NCBI GenBank assembly: GCA_016929795.1
Contig: JAFGIA010000342.1
Location: 1-54,313 of the forward strand
DNA: 54,313 bases
Direction: 5' to 3'
DNA from: Anaerolineae bacterium
GTDB lineage: Bacteria; Chloroflexota; Anaerolineae; JAAYZQ01
Below, piece by piece: positions 1 through 7,949 of this stretch. The translations under genes were made by a program, and so were the position numbers. Every line of letters begins with the position of its first letter. Within the stretch, counting starts at the first letter, position 1. The notes beneath the pieces are model-generated. The model was not told the DNA's origin. It searched no databases and was given only the letters and a program-made list of their open reading frames with translations.

Positions 1-1051
1 CCTTGCGCACCTGCATGCCGATGCCGGCGATGCACGCCATGTCCACGTCGTTGACGTTGGCAATGTTCTCCTGGACGCACATCGCGGCCTCGTTGAGGAA
101 GGGCATGATCAGCCGGTCGACGCTGAATGCCGTGCCCGTCTCCACCACGCCCGACTCTTGCAGGCGCTTGACAATGTCGGCCAGCGGCTCGGCGTCGGCG
201 CGGGTATAGATGTAAAAGCCGGCGCCCGCCTTTTCGCCCAGGCGCTTGTCTTTGACCAGCTCCTGGAAGAGGTGGGCCGGCTTGATCCTGTCGCCATACT
301 CTGACGACAGGTACTCGCCCACATGCGCGCACACGTCGATGCCGAGCATGTCCATCAGCACGAACGGCCCCATCGGCCAGCCAAAGCCGCTGCTGCCCAG
401 CGCTTCGTCGATCTCGGGTGCCGTCGCCGCCCCCTCTTCCAACGCCAACACCGCCTCGTTCAGGTAGGGCATCAACAGGCGGTTGACGAGAAAGCCGGGG
501 CACTCTTGCACGATCACCGGGATCTTGCGCAGGTCCTGCGTGAACTGCTCCACCGTGTCGATCGTATCCTGGTCGGTGTCCTTGCCGGGGATGATCTCCA
601 CCAGCTTCATGACGTGCGCCGGGTTGAAAAAGTGCATGCCGATCACCTTTTCGGGCCGGTTCGTGGCGCTCGCCATCTCGCTGATCGACAGCGCCGACGT
701 GTTCGACGCCAGGATCGTGTCTGGCCCGCATACCTCGCCCAGCTCGCGCAGCACCTGCTGCTTGACCTTCATCACCTCGGGCACCGCCTCGATGATGATG
801 TCGACATCGGCCAACTCGTCATAGCTCAGCGTATACTCGATCAGGCCCAGCTTCTCCTGCACCTGGCCCGCCGTCATCTTGCCCTTGTCCACGCGCGACT
901 GGTAGATCTTTTCCACGTGCTCACGGGCCAGGTCGAGTTGGCCCTGGTCAATGTCTTTTACCACCACCGGCAGGCCGGAAAAGGTCACCACCTGGGCGAT
1001 CCCCCCGCCCATGGCCCCCGCCCCGACCACGCCTACCTTAAAGATCCACAT
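1..1051 (-). CDS. 3-hydroxyacyl-CoA dehydrogenase, partial at window edge
   Basis: NAD-dependent oxidation of 3-hydroxyacyl-CoA in fatty-acid beta-oxidation, cytoplasmic. The first ~350 residues are present and the C-terminus lies outside the window. Reading leftward from ATG 1051, the protein opens with MWIFKVGVVGAGAMGGGIAQ, a GxGxxG Rossmann motif. It carries the family signatures SNTSALSISEMA and HFFNPAHVMKLVEII (catalytic His in HFFNP), then a C-terminal dimerisation domain. A second copy of that domain begins near residue 300 (FSVDRLIMPFLNEA), so the protein has the 3HCDH_N, 3HCDH, 3HCDH layout. An AGGAGG ribosome-binding site sits 5 bases upstream. It is third in an operon with the TetR gene, a thiolase and a small protein. 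No enoyl-CoA hydratase domain is visible in the part seen. Confidence 0.93.
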   Translation of the reverse strand, partial: MWIFKVGVVGAGAMGGGIAQVVTFSGLPVVVKDIDQGQLDLAREHVEKIYQSRVDKGKMTAGQVQEKLGLIEYTLSYDELADVDIIIEAVPEVMKVKQQVLRELGEVCGPDTILASNTSALSISEMASATNRPEKVIGMHFFNPAHVMKLVEIIPGKDTDQDTIDTVEQFTQDLRKIPVIVQECPGFLVNRLLMPYLNEAVLALEEGAATAPEIDEALGSSGFGWPMGPFVLMDMLGIDVCAHVGEYLSSEYGDRIKPAHLFQELVKDKRLGEKAGAGFYIYTRADAEPLADIVKRLQESGVVETGTAFSVDRLIMPFLNEAAMCVQENIANVNDVDMACIAGIGMQVRK

Positions 1052-1074
1052 AGTTCCTCCTTTCTTTTCGGGAT

Positions 1075-1117
1075 GGTGGTGAGCCCAGGACTGCTGAGCA
1101 GCCCTGGGCTCACCACC
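1075..1117. repeat. 15-bp inverted repeat inside the beta-oxidation operon
   Basis: Perfect 15-bp arms at 1075-1089 and 1103-1117 enclose a 13-base loop that can itself pair (ctgct/agcag), giving an almost continuous hairpin. It lies in the 78-base gap between the small protein and the dehydrogenase gene. There is no long T-run on the leftward side, so an RNA-processing or mRNA-stabilising hairpin, or a REP-like element, is as likely as a terminator. Confidence 0.75.
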
Positions 1118-1129
1118 AAAAGATCTAGA

Positions 1130-1390
1130 CTACCACGTGGGCAGCATGATGGCTGCGGATGGGTTGTCGAGACGGACGAAATAGACCCACCCGTCCGGGT
1201 ACTTTTGGTAGGCCGCAGCGTCTGCCTTGCCGAACGTGGCGCCCGGGAAATAGTCGCCGCTGTTCGGCTCGATCGCCACCACCACCGCCTTCCCATCGAG
1301 CTCACCCTGCAGCTCTTCGAACCGCGCGCGCGCCTTCTGCTCAAACTCGACACGCAGCTTTTTGTCCTGCCACAATGTGACGTCGGCCAT
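1130..1390 (-). CDS. small conserved-looking protein in beta-oxidation operon (86 aa)
   Basis: Soluble 86-residue protein of unknown function. The N-terminal half is a charged helix (LWQDKKLRVEFEQKARARFEEL) and the C-terminal half looks like alternating strands with conserved-looking Gly and Tyr residues (GKAVVVAIEPNSGDYF, YPDGWVYFVRL). The overall pattern is reminiscent of small DUF5678-type 'GKWVAI' proteins, but that resemblance is weak. AGGAGG precedes ATG 1390 and overlaps the thiolase stop codon (TAG 1403-1401), so translation is probably coupled. Its place between thiolase and hydroxyacyl-CoA dehydrogenase suggests a link to lipid oxidation, which is an inference from position only. 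Confidence 0.75.
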   Translation of the reverse strand: MADVTLWQDKKLRVEFEQKARARFEELQGELDGKAVVVAIEPNSGDYFPGATFGKADAAAYQKYPDGWVYFVRLDNPSAAIMLPTW

Positions 1391-1400
1391 CTTTTTCCTC

Positions 1401-2600
1401 CTATTTCCGCTCGATCACGATGGCGCCACCCATGCCACCGCCGACGCACGCCGTAGCCACACCCAGGGGCACGTCGCGCTTTTGCATCTCGTGGAGCAGC
1501 GTCACCACGATGCGCGTGCCGGTGCAGCCCACGGGATGGCCCAGCGCGATCGCGCCGCCATTCACGTTCACGCGCTCCCAATCCCAGCCCTGATCCTCCA
1601 GCTCGATGCCCACGGCCATGCTCTGTGCCGCGAACGCCTCGTTCAGCTCGATCAGGTCCACGTCCGTCAGCTTCAGCCCACCCTTTTTGAGCGCCTTTGG
1701 CACCGCGTAGGCCGGGCCCAGCCCCATGATCTCGGGCGGCAGCGCGGCATAGGCATAGCTGCGGATGTAGCCCATCGGCTCCAGGCCCAGCGCCTTGGCC
1801 TTCTCAGCGGTCATGACGATCACCGCCGCCGCCCCGTCGCTGATCGGGCACGCATTGGCTGGCGTGACAGTGCCGCCCTTTTTGAACACCGTCGGGTAGA
1901 GCGCTGCCTTTTGCACGCTCAGCGTGGCGTTGATGCACTCGTCCTGCATAATATCCTCGTACGCCACCTCCTGGCCTGCCACCTTTTTGCTGACCCGTAC
2001 CGGCACGATCTCGTCGCGGAAACGGCCCATGCGCGTGGCGCGGAACGCCTTCTTGTGGCTGTTCACGGCAAACTTGTCCTGCTCCTCCTGGCTCAGCCCA
2101 TACATCATGGCCAGGTTCTCGGCCGTGTAGCCCATCATCTGGTCACACACCGGGTCCTTCAGGCCCTCCCACAGCGTGTCGACAAAGGTGTCGTGGCGCA
2201 GCTTGAGTCCCCAGCGCGCGCCGCGCACCACGTAGGGCGACGTGCTCATGCTCTCCGTGCCGCCGCACAAAAAGACCTCGCCGTCGCCCGCCTGGATCGC
2301 CTGGTAGGAACCGGTGATCGACTGCATGCCCGACACGCAGTTGCGCTGCACTGTAAAGCCAGGCACGTTCACCGGCACCCCCGCCATCAGCGCTGCCACG
2401 CGCCCAATGTTCGGCGCGTCACTCTGCTGCCCAATGCAGCCCAGCGCCACGTCGTCGATCTCTTTGGCATCGAGCCCGACACGGGCAATTACCTCTCGAA
2501 ACACGATAGCCGCCAGCTCCTGGGCTGGCAGAGAGCGAAACGCCCCCCCGTGGCTGCCGATCGGCGTCCGTACGCCCCCAACGATCACCACTTCTTTCAT
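1401..2600 (-). CDS. thiolase (acetyl-CoA C-acyltransferase)
   Basis: Catalyses thiolytic cleavage of 3-ketoacyl-CoA, or the reverse condensation, as the last step of beta-oxidation. At 399 residues it has the usual thiolase length. The nucleophilic Cys is about residue 88 in QRNCVSGMQSI. The His of the GGAIALGHPVGCTG motif and the second catalytic Cys in TACVGGGMGG are near the C-terminus. ATG 2600 is chosen because a strong GGAGGG site precedes it and MKEVVIVGGVRTPIG is the standard thiolase N-terminus. The start overlaps the TetR stop codon (ATGA), so regulator and enzyme are translationally coupled. Whether it is degradative or biosynthetic cannot be told from sequence alone; the operon partners favour degradation. 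Confidence 0.96.
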   Translation of the reverse strand: MKEVVIVGGVRTPIGSHGGAFRSLPAQELAAIVFREVIARVGLDAKEIDDVALGCIGQQSDAPNIGRVAALMAGVPVNVPGFTVQRNCVSGMQSITGSYQAIQAGDGEVFLCGGTESMSTSPYVVRGARWGLKLRHDTFVDTLWEGLKDPVCDQMMGYTAENLAMMYGLSQEEQDKFAVNSHKKAFRATRMGRFRDEIVPVRVSKKVAGQEVAYEDIMQDECINATLSVQKAALYPTVFKKGGTVTPANACPISDGAAAVIVMTAEKAKALGLEPMGYIRSYAYAALPPEIMGLGPAYAVPKALKKGGLKLTDVDLIELNEAFAAQSMAVGIELEDQGWDWERVNVNGGAIALGHPVGCTGTRIVVTLLHEMQKRDVPLGVATACVGGGMGGAIVIERK

Positions 2601-3283
2601 ACGTTCTCCCTCCTTTGTGTTACATCCCTTTCTGTGTACCTCTCTTGCTTGCCGTCCTTGAGGCCCGCTACCACCAGGTCGAGGGTGCAGCGGAACATTG
2701 TCTCCAGGTCGGCGCCGATCATCCGCTGGCGCAGCGGGTGCCCCATCAAGACCATCACCCCATTCAGCGCCGCCCAGGCCGACCCGGCGGCCAGCCATGC
2801 GTCGTCGACACAAAAATCCCCCTGCCCCACGCCATTCTCGATCGAGCGCGCCAACACGCCCAGGCCGTGCAGGCTCTGCTCGAGCACCTCCTGGTACAGC
2901 TCGCGCGAGATCGACTCCTCGAACCGGCCGCGGTCAAAGGCCATGATCAGCCGGAAATAGCTGCGGTTCTGTTGGGCAAAATCGAGATAAGAAGCAGCCA
3001 GGGCGCGCAGCACCTTCTCGGGGGACGACGAGGTGTGGGCGGCATAGCTCTCTTCCAGGCGGTCGACGAGCTGCTCCAGCCCCTCTATAAGCAAATGAGC
3101 AAGGATCTCTTCCTTGCTCGCAAAATAAAGATAGATGGTGCCCTTGCTCACCTGGGCTCGCGCTGCTACGTCGTCGACCGTAGGAGTGTGAAAGCCACGC
3201 TCAAAAAACTCTTCGCGTGCCGCGTCGAGGATCTCCTGGCGGCGCTGTACCTTTTCCCGCGCCCGGCGCTCGGCAGTACTCAA
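2597..3283 (-). CDS. TetR-family repressor of the beta-oxidation operon
   Basis: DNA-binding regulator of 228 residues. The N-terminal TetR helix-turn-helix (about residues 14-60) ends with the typical VSKGTIYLYFASKEEIL. The rest is a helical ligand-binding domain with the FadR/PsrA-like size expected for acyl-CoA-responsive repressors. A TTG start at 3283 is used because GAGGAGAGG lies just upstream and MSTAERRAREK fits the family. It is the first gene of the operon it presumably controls; palindromes overlapping its own promoter (3319-3339) make autorepression likely. The acyl-CoA ligand is inferred from neighbours. Confidence 0.93.
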   Translation of the reverse strand: MSTAERRAREKVQRRQEILDAAREEFFERGFHTPTVDDVAARAQVSKGTIYLYFASKEEILAHLLIEGLEQLVDRLEESYAAHTSSSPEKVLRALAASYLDFAQQNRSYFRLIMAFDRGRFEESISRELYQEVLEQSLHGLGVLARSIENGVGQGDFCVDDAWLAAGSAWAALNGVMVLMGHPLRQRMIGADLETMFRCTLDLVVAGLKDGKQERYTERDVTQRRENV

Positions 3284-3318
3284 TCGCCTCTCCTCTCTGC
3301 CCGAAAACCGACTCCCGG

Positions 3319-3339
3319 TCAGTCACTGACTGACAGTCA
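3319..3339. promoter_or_regulatory. overlapping palindromic TetR operators
   Basis: TCAGTCA-C-TGACTGA (3319-3333) and TGACTG-A-CAGTCA (3327-3339) are two overlapping perfect palindromes. They begin at the last base of the -10 box and cover the expected start site, the classic position for repression by a TetR dimer or pair of dimers. Assignment to the adjacent TetR gene is an inference. Confidence 0.8.
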
Positions 3340-3367
3340 TTATACAGCAAATGGGGCAGGGTGTCAA
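3339..3367 (-). promoter_or_regulatory. consensus sigma70 promoter of TetR/thiolase operon
   Basis: On the minus strand TTGACA (3367-3362), a 17-base spacer and TATAAT (3344-3339) form a perfect consensus promoter. Transcription would start near 3332, inside the operator, leaving a leader of about 50 bases before the TTG start. Confidence 0.9.
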
Positions 3368-3411
3368 GTGTGATTCAAGCCAGTCATGCCCTGCCCGTCA
3401 AGGTCACGCAC

Positions 3412-3440
3412 TTGACAGATTGCCCCTTCTGCAATACACT
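3412..3440 (+). promoter_or_regulatory. promoter of PHP gene, predicted leaderless
   Basis: TTGACA (3412-3417), 17 bases, TACACT (3435-3440). The expected start site is about 3447-3449, on or next to the ATG at 3449, and no ribosome-binding site is visible. Confidence 0.65.
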
Positions 3441-3448
3441 ATGCCTCT

Positions 3449-4159
3449 ATGGACGAAAACGCCCGCGTGGATCTGCACACGCATTCCTTCTTGAGCGACG
3501 GAGCGCTTCTCCCAAGTGAACAATTGCGGCATGCCCTGGTGCGTGGCTTGGGCGCCATCGCCATCACCGACCATGCCGACGATTCGAACATGGAGCCACT
3601 CCTGCGCCAGCTCCTGGAGTTTGCCGAGAGCGGCGCGCGCGCCTTTGACCTGGCCTTCATCCCCGGAGTCGAGCTGACGCACGTGCCGCCGGCTGACATT
3701 GGCCGGCTGGCGAGGCGCGCCAGGCGCCTCGGCGCGCGCCTTGTCGTCGTGCACGGTGAGACGCTGGTCGAGCCCGTCGCGCCCGGCACCAACCGCGCGG
3801 CGGTCGAGGCCCCTGGCGTCGACATCCTGGCCCACCCGGGCCTGATTACGGAAGAAGAGGCCGCGATGGCGGCAGCGAATGGCGTCGCCCTGGAGCTCAG
3901 TGCACGCCAGGGTCACAGCCTGACGAACGGGCACGTGGCGCGCGTGGCGCGGGCGACCGGTGCGCACCTGGTCGTCAACAGCGATGGGCACAGCCCCTCA
4001 AACCTGATCGATCAAACATTCGCCCGCCTCGTGGCACGCGGCGCCGGGCTCGACGACGACGAGGTCTATGCGGCACTCGTCACCAATCCATGGGCGATTG
4101 TGGCCCGGGCCACGGGGCACTGGTCTCGCGATACAGCCGCGAGATTGCAGTCGATTTGA
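3449..4159 (+). CDS. PHP-domain metal-dependent phosphoesterase
   Basis: Predicted cytoplasmic hydrolase of the polymerase and histidinol phosphatase superfamily, 236 residues. Metal ligands are visible in order: DLHTHS (HxH near residue 10), TDHAD (near 42), an E in PGVELTH (near 75), HGE (near 107), a His in ILAHPG (near 130) and NSDGHS near the C-terminus. This set suits a trinuclear metal site. The substrate could be a sugar or nucleoside phosphate; histidinol phosphatase activity is possible but there are no his genes nearby. The gene seems to be leaderless and is followed 11 bases later by the CpXC gene, so the two probably form an operon. Confidence 0.9.
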   Translation: MDENARVDLHTHSFLSDGALLPSEQLRHALVRGLGAIAITDHADDSNMEPLLRQLLEFAESGARAFDLAFIPGVELTHVPPADIGRLARRARRLGARLVVVHGETLVEPVAPGTNRAAVEAPGVDILAHPGLITEEEAAMAAANGVALELSARQGHSLTNGHVARVARATGAHLVVNSDGHSPSNLIDQTFARLVARGAGLDDDEVYAALVTNPWAIVARATGHWSRDTAARLQSI

Positions 4160-4170
4160 AAGGAGAAACT

Positions 4171-5541
4171 GTGAGCACGTCATCTCGATACCAGAGTGCT
4201 TCCATCACCTGTCCCAACTGCCAGACCCGGTTTGTCACGCCGATCGTGACGATCGTCGACGCCGCGCGCGACCCGCAGGCCAAGGCACTTTTTCTCTCCG
4301 GGCAGGCCAACGTCGCCATCTGTCCCCAGTGTGGGCACGGTGGGGTATTGAGCACGCCGTTCGTATATCACGATCCAGACAAAGAGATCCTATACACCTT
4401 TGTGCCCCAGCAGTTGGGACTGAGCGAGTTCGAGCAGGAGCGGACCATCGGCGACCTGACCAGCCGGGTCATGTCGTCGTTGCCGCCCGAAATGCGCAAG
4501 GGCTACCTGCTCCAGCCTCGTCGCTTCCTGTCGATGGAAAGCCTCGTCGAGGCGGTGCTCGAGGCTGAGGGAATTACGCCCGTGATGATGCAGGCACAGC
4601 GCGATCGTGCCGACCTGCTCGGCCAACTGCTGCAGGAGGCGGATGAGGACGCACGTGCGCAGATTGTGAGCGAAAACAGCGCCAAGATCGACATGGAGTT
4701 TTTCCAGATGTTGGGGCTCAACGTCCAGCTCGCGCAGGCACAGGGGTTGGACCAAGTAGCCGAGGAGCTGCTGGACTTGCGCGAGCAACTGATCGAGCTG
4801 ACCGAGGCAGGGCGCGAAGTTGCCGACAGAGAAGCAGCCATCCGCGAGCTGGGCAGCGAGATTACGCGCGAGGGACTGCTCGACAAGCTGATCGATGCGG
4901 CCCTGGCGGGCAAGGAGGCACGCATCGAGACGATGGTGGCCCTGGCCCGGCCGGCGATCGATTACACCTTTTTCCAGCAGCTCTCAGCCAAGATCTCGGG
5001 TGCCAGGGAGGCGGGTGACGTGGCGCGAGCCGACACGCTGCACGCGCTACGCAATACGATCCTGCAGATCACCGACGAGATCGACGCCGAGATGCGGCGC
5101 GCCACCCAGGAGGCGGCCGCCGTCATCGAAGAGATCCTGCACAGCGACGACATCGAACAGGCCGTGCGCGACAACCTGCCGCGCATCGACGATCTCTTTC
5201 TGTCAGTTCTGGCGCGCAACATTGACGCCACCAGGCAAACGGGGCGCGAGGAGGATGCGGAGAGACTCCAGCACATCGCCGACATCCTCTTGCAGCTCAT
5301 CCAGGAGAGCCAGCCGCCAGAGATCCGCTTTATCAATCGCCTGATCGAGGTCGAGGATCCCGCAGAGCGCCAGGCAATGCTCGATGACTCGCCCGGCCTG
5401 GTGAACCGCGAGCTACTTGAGATCATGGACATGCTGGGCGATGACCTGAACGAGCGCGGCCGCCCCGAGCTGGCAGAGCGTCTGGCGGCAGTGCGCGCAC
5501 AGGTCGCCGCCATGGTGCCCAGTATCATCCAAACGCATTAG
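4171..5541 (+). CDS. CpXC-domain zinc-ribbon protein with long helical tail
   Basis: Function unknown. A GTG start at 4171 is chosen because AAGGAGAAACT precedes it, giving 456 residues. The N-terminus (residues 1-110) is a CpXC domain with two cysteine pairs, CPNC near residue 14 and CPQC near residue 52, likely binding zinc. The remaining ~340 residues are almost wholly helical and acidic, rich in Glu, Gln, Leu and Arg, with repeated segments such as NSAKIDMEFFQMLG, ARPAIDYTFFQQLS and NLPRIDDLFLSVL that look like a helical repeat. No membrane segment or signal peptide is seen. The domain occurs widely in uncharacterised bacterial proteins; a scaffold role is only a guess. Confidence 0.85.
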   Translation: MSTSSRYQSASITCPNCQTRFVTPIVTIVDAARDPQAKALFLSGQANVAICPQCGHGGVLSTPFVYHDPDKEILYTFVPQQLGLSEFEQERTIGDLTSRVMSSLPPEMRKGYLLQPRRFLSMESLVEAVLEAEGITPVMMQAQRDRADLLGQLLQEADEDARAQIVSENSAKIDMEFFQMLGLNVQLAQAQGLDQVAEELLDLREQLIELTEAGREVADREAAIRELGSEITREGLLDKLIDAALAGKEARIETMVALARPAIDYTFFQQLSAKISGAREAGDVARADTLHALRNTILQITDEIDAEMRRATQEAAAVIEEILHSDDIEQAVRDNLPRIDDLFLSVLARNIDATRQTGREEDAERLQHIADILLQLIQESQPPEIRFINRLIEVEDPAERQAMLDDSPGLVNRELLEIMDMLGDDLNERGRPELAERLAAVRAQVAAMVPSIIQTH

Positions 5542-5560
5542 GACACGCCGGGCCGCAGCG

Positions 5561-5611
5561 ACGTAGGGGGCGCAGCAGTGCTGCGCCCCTACGTATGATG
5601 GTCTTTTTTTT
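5561..5611 (+). terminator. rho-independent terminator after CpXC gene
   Basis: A hairpin at 5561-5594 (acgtagggg...cccctacgt arms with inner cgcag/ctgcg pairing and one bulged G) is followed by a T-rich run at 5602-5611. The 3' arm overlaps the end of the convergent gene on the other strand. The gtagggg...cccctac arms resemble palindromes dispersed in many Chloroflexota-type genomes. Confidence 0.8.
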
Positions 5612-5990
5612 CTTGGGGCGCGGGCAGTTCAGGGAGGAAACGCAGATCGACAGGCAAATCGCCCGTGGGTGCGACGCCGACTACGCCGGGGGCTTCCACC
5701 AGGCGCTCGGCGGCGTGGCGCGTGGAGGTGACAAACAGGGTGTTAAATGCCGTCGGCTCGCCCACCTGGGCCACGTCGCTGGCCAGGCCGTGCTCGTCGA
5801 TCCAGCGCATCAGCTCGTCGCGAATGCCTGCCGCACTCGACTTGAGAGCCCGGTACCTTTCACGCCGGCTGTAGCGTCGCAACTCTTCGTGTGACGGCCG
5901 CTCCAGCGTCAGCATGACTGTAATCATGCCGGGCGGGATATTGGACGAGTACAAGGGCTGCAAGCCCCCCGCACCTGATTTTCCTGTCAC
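5589..5990 (-). CDS. I9-propeptide-like partner of the subtilase
   Basis: Small protein of 133 residues (GTG 5990) or 112 residues (ATG 5927, MITVMLTLERP). It resembles a stand-alone subtilisin propeptide/inhibitor I9 domain: an opening strand ITVMLTLE, a central helix, then FNTLFVTSTRHAAERLVEAPGVVGVAP, which matches the I9 pattern ending in 'L...PGVxxVxP'. It starts one base after the stop codon of the upstream subtilase gene, so the two are co-translated. Known relatives act as folding chaperones and tight inhibitors of S8 proteases; that role here is inferred. The C-terminus (EKKDHHT) overlaps the convergent terminator hairpin. Confidence 0.7.
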   Translation of the reverse strand: MTGKSGAGGLQPLYSSNIPPGMITVMLTLERPSHEELRRYSRRERYRALKSSAAGIRDELMRWIDEHGLASDVAQVGEPTAFNTLFVTSTRHAAERLVEAPGVVGVAPTGDLPVDLRFLPELPAPQEKKDHHT

Positions 5991-5991
5991 T

Positions 5992-7251
5992 TTAGCTCAC
6001 CCTCGCCAGTCCAGCGCCCACCCGGCTGCCACCCTGTGGCAGGGGAAGGGCGTGATCGAGCAGGTGCTGCTTCAGAGCCAGCCCCTGCAGGCCCGGATAT
6101 TTCTGTGCCACCAGGGCCGCGATGCCGGTTACATAGGGAGCCGCCATGCTCGTGCCGCTCTTGACAGCATAGATACTGTGACCGCCCGCGTTGCGCTCCA
6201 ACGCGGCCAACACGTCGACGCCATAACCGGCGATATCGGGCTCAGGCTGCTGGGTGAGCGGCGACAGACCGCTGCCACTGAACCAGGCCGGCTGCAGGTC
6301 GACGCCTACCGCCCCTACTGATAATGCCTCCGGAAAGTAACCCGGGGCGCGCACTATACCAGCCCCGTCGTTCCCGATGGCGACGATGGGAAGCACATCA
6401 AAATCTACTACCAGCGTTTCGAGGATGAGCTGCATCCCCTGCATCACCGACTGGACCTGTGTAGCGCTGATCCACTCGGGCCGGAACCCAAGTGACAGGT
6501 TAATAATCGTGGGCCTGTCGACATACTCCTCGCGCTGGAACTGAGAGAGCATCCAGTCGAGGGCAATCACCACCCGCTCCAGGCTTGTTCTGACTGTTTC
6601 GCTCTCGATCACTGAGGCCACCATCAAGTCCACGCCTGGCGCAATGCCCACGTTCTTGCCGGCAATGATGCTGGTCACGTGGGTGCCGTGGCCGTTCGTA
6701 TCAAAGCCGCGCACGGCGCGCACCGCCTCTGGAGTTGGGCGCAGAGGAATGTAGCGAAAGTCGATCTTTTTGTGGCGCAACTCCAGGTGGTCAGCATCAC
6801 ACCCCGTGTCGAGCACACCCACGAGTACCCCCTTGCCCGTCACCCCCTGCCCAGGGGCCTGCGCCACGCCGCTTTCGTCGGGCCAATACTGCTTGCGCCG
6901 CGGCCGGCGCTGGTAGCGGCGGGCCGACATGGCCACCGGCAAACCCATTTCAATGTCGGGCATGATGTGATACTCCGGCTCGAGCACCGCCTGGGCACGC
7001 TGCGCGGTTGCCTCGTCGGTCGTCTCTACCACATACGCACCCGCATAACCCAGGCTTTGGTACTGGTCGCCCCCTTCCGGCGCGCGCTGCTCAGGCTCCA
7101 CCTTTGACAGGCCGATCCGTTCCAGCGCTTCCGACTGCCCGACCGTCGGTGCCTCTCTCAAAATGGCCAACCGCTTGCCGTCCATCGACAAATCCGACAG
7201 CCCCATGGTCGCCGCGCGGGGCACCCTACGCAGGGCGATAAATTTCGTCAT
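5992..7251 (-). CDS. subtilisin-like serine protease (S8), no signal peptide
   Basis: Serine endopeptidase of about 419 residues with an intact triad: Asp near 148 (GVLDTGCD), His near 188 (NGHGTHVTS), Ser near 368 (SGTSMAAPYVTG), and oxyanion Asn near 294 (AIGNDG). Residues 1-120 look like a propeptide (AYVVETTDEATAQRAQAVLEPEYHIMPD). No secretion signal is seen, so the enzyme may act inside the cell or leave by an unknown route. ATG 7251 is preferred over GTG 7269 because GAGGAGAAG lies about 10 bases upstream. A consensus promoter drives it, and the I9-like gene follows in the same operon. Confidence 0.92.
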   Translation of the reverse strand: MTKFIALRRVPRAATMGLSDLSMDGKRLAILREAPTVGQSEALERIGLSKVEPEQRAPEGGDQYQSLGYAGAYVVETTDEATAQRAQAVLEPEYHIMPDIEMGLPVAMSARRYQRRPRRKQYWPDESGVAQAPGQGVTGKGVLVGVLDTGCDADHLELRHKKIDFRYIPLRPTPEAVRAVRGFDTNGHGTHVTSIIAGKNVGIAPGVDLMVASVIESETVRTSLERVVIALDWMLSQFQREEYVDRPTIINLSLGFRPEWISATQVQSVMQGMQLILETLVVDFDVLPIVAIGNDGAGIVRAPGYFPEALSVGAVGVDLQPAWFSGSGLSPLTQQPEPDIAGYGVDVLAALERNAGGHSIYAVKSGTSMAAPYVTGIAALVAQKYPGLQGLALKQHLLDHALPLPQGGSRVGAGLARVS

Positions 7252-7283
7252 GACGGCTCTTCTCCTCACATGATCTGACTATG

Positions 7284-7312
7284 ATTGTAGCACCCTCACT
7301 CCACAATGTCAA
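7284..7312 (-). promoter_or_regulatory. sigma70 promoter of the subtilase operon
   Basis: Minus strand TTGACA (7312-7307), exactly 17 bases, TACAAT (7289-7284), lying 33 bases upstream of the ATG at 7251. Confidence 0.85.
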
Positions 7313-7430
7313 GGGCAAACTGCAAGCAGCAAGTGGCAGGGCCTGGCCAAGCGGCAGGCACGCGCTACTTCCTGTTCCTTGCAGCGCAATGCTATTGCAA
7401 GCATATTGCAATGTTCAGGCACGCGCGGCG

Positions 7431-7439
7431 TGGTATAAT
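7431..7439 (+). promoter_or_regulatory. extended -10 promoter of the chemosensory operon
   Basis: TGGTATAAT is a perfect TGn-TATAAT extended -10; no good -35 lies 16-18 bases upstream. The upstream 7386-7412 segment has repeated gcaat/attgc elements that could be a regulator site. The leader to GTG 7505 is about 60 bases. Confidence 0.7.
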
Positions 7440-7504
7440 GGACGAGTGCGGCGGTCGCATCGCTCGTCATCTTTCGTGCGCCTTGCTTCATGAGGGAGGA
7501 TGTA

Positions 7505-7909
7505 GTGGAAGGGAAAAGAATCCTAATCGTCGAAGATGAGCCACGAATTGCATTGGCCCTGTGCCGTGCCCTCGAGCTACCTATGCGCGGAACGCCACAG
7601 GTTGACATCAGCCCTGTCGCCGAGACGGCGCTGGCCAAGCTGCAATCCGAATCGTTCGATCTTTTAATCACCGATCTACGCATGCCGGGGATGGGAGGCG
7701 TCGAGTTGATGCGCCTCGTGCGCGACACCAGTCCACACACCAAGCTGATGCTGATCACCGCGTTCGGCTCGCCCGACGTTGAGGATGTTGCCCGCCGCCT
7801 GGGGGCCACCTACCTGCCCAAACCTTTCAGCTTGCACGCTTTTGTCCACACTGTCGAGGGTATCCTGCACAGCATACCCCGCGAGGCAGAGCGGGTAGAG
7901 GCGAGCTAG
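7505..7909 (+). CDS. single-domain response regulator (CheY-like)
   Basis: A 134-residue receiver with no output domain. The acidic pocket (VEDEP near residue 9), phosphorylatable Asp in LLITDLRMPGMGG (near 57), Thr in LITAFG and Lys in YLPKPF are all present. GTG 7505 is chosen because GGGAGGA lies just upstream; ATG 7490 would leave no site. It is the first gene of the chemosensory operon and is followed by a CheW gene 40 bases later, so it is a likely phosphorylation target of the hybrid CheA. Confidence 0.93.
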   Translation: MEGKRILIVEDEPRIALALCRALELPMRGTPQVDISPVAETALAKLQSESFDLLITDLRMPGMGGVELMRLVRDTSPHTKLMLITAFGSPDVEDVARRLGATYLPKPFSLHAFVHTVEGILHSIPREAERVEAS

Positions 7910-7949
7910 GTAGAGATCGCGCATTCACCACAAGGAGCCAGGGCGCACG

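Noticed and set aside
323..2960. Long rightward open frames of 377 and 532 codons opposite the dehydrogenase and thiolase genes
   Set aside because: They are antisense shadows of two clearly conserved enzymes in GC-rich DNA; the translations are rich in His, Arg and Leu with no recognisable domain.
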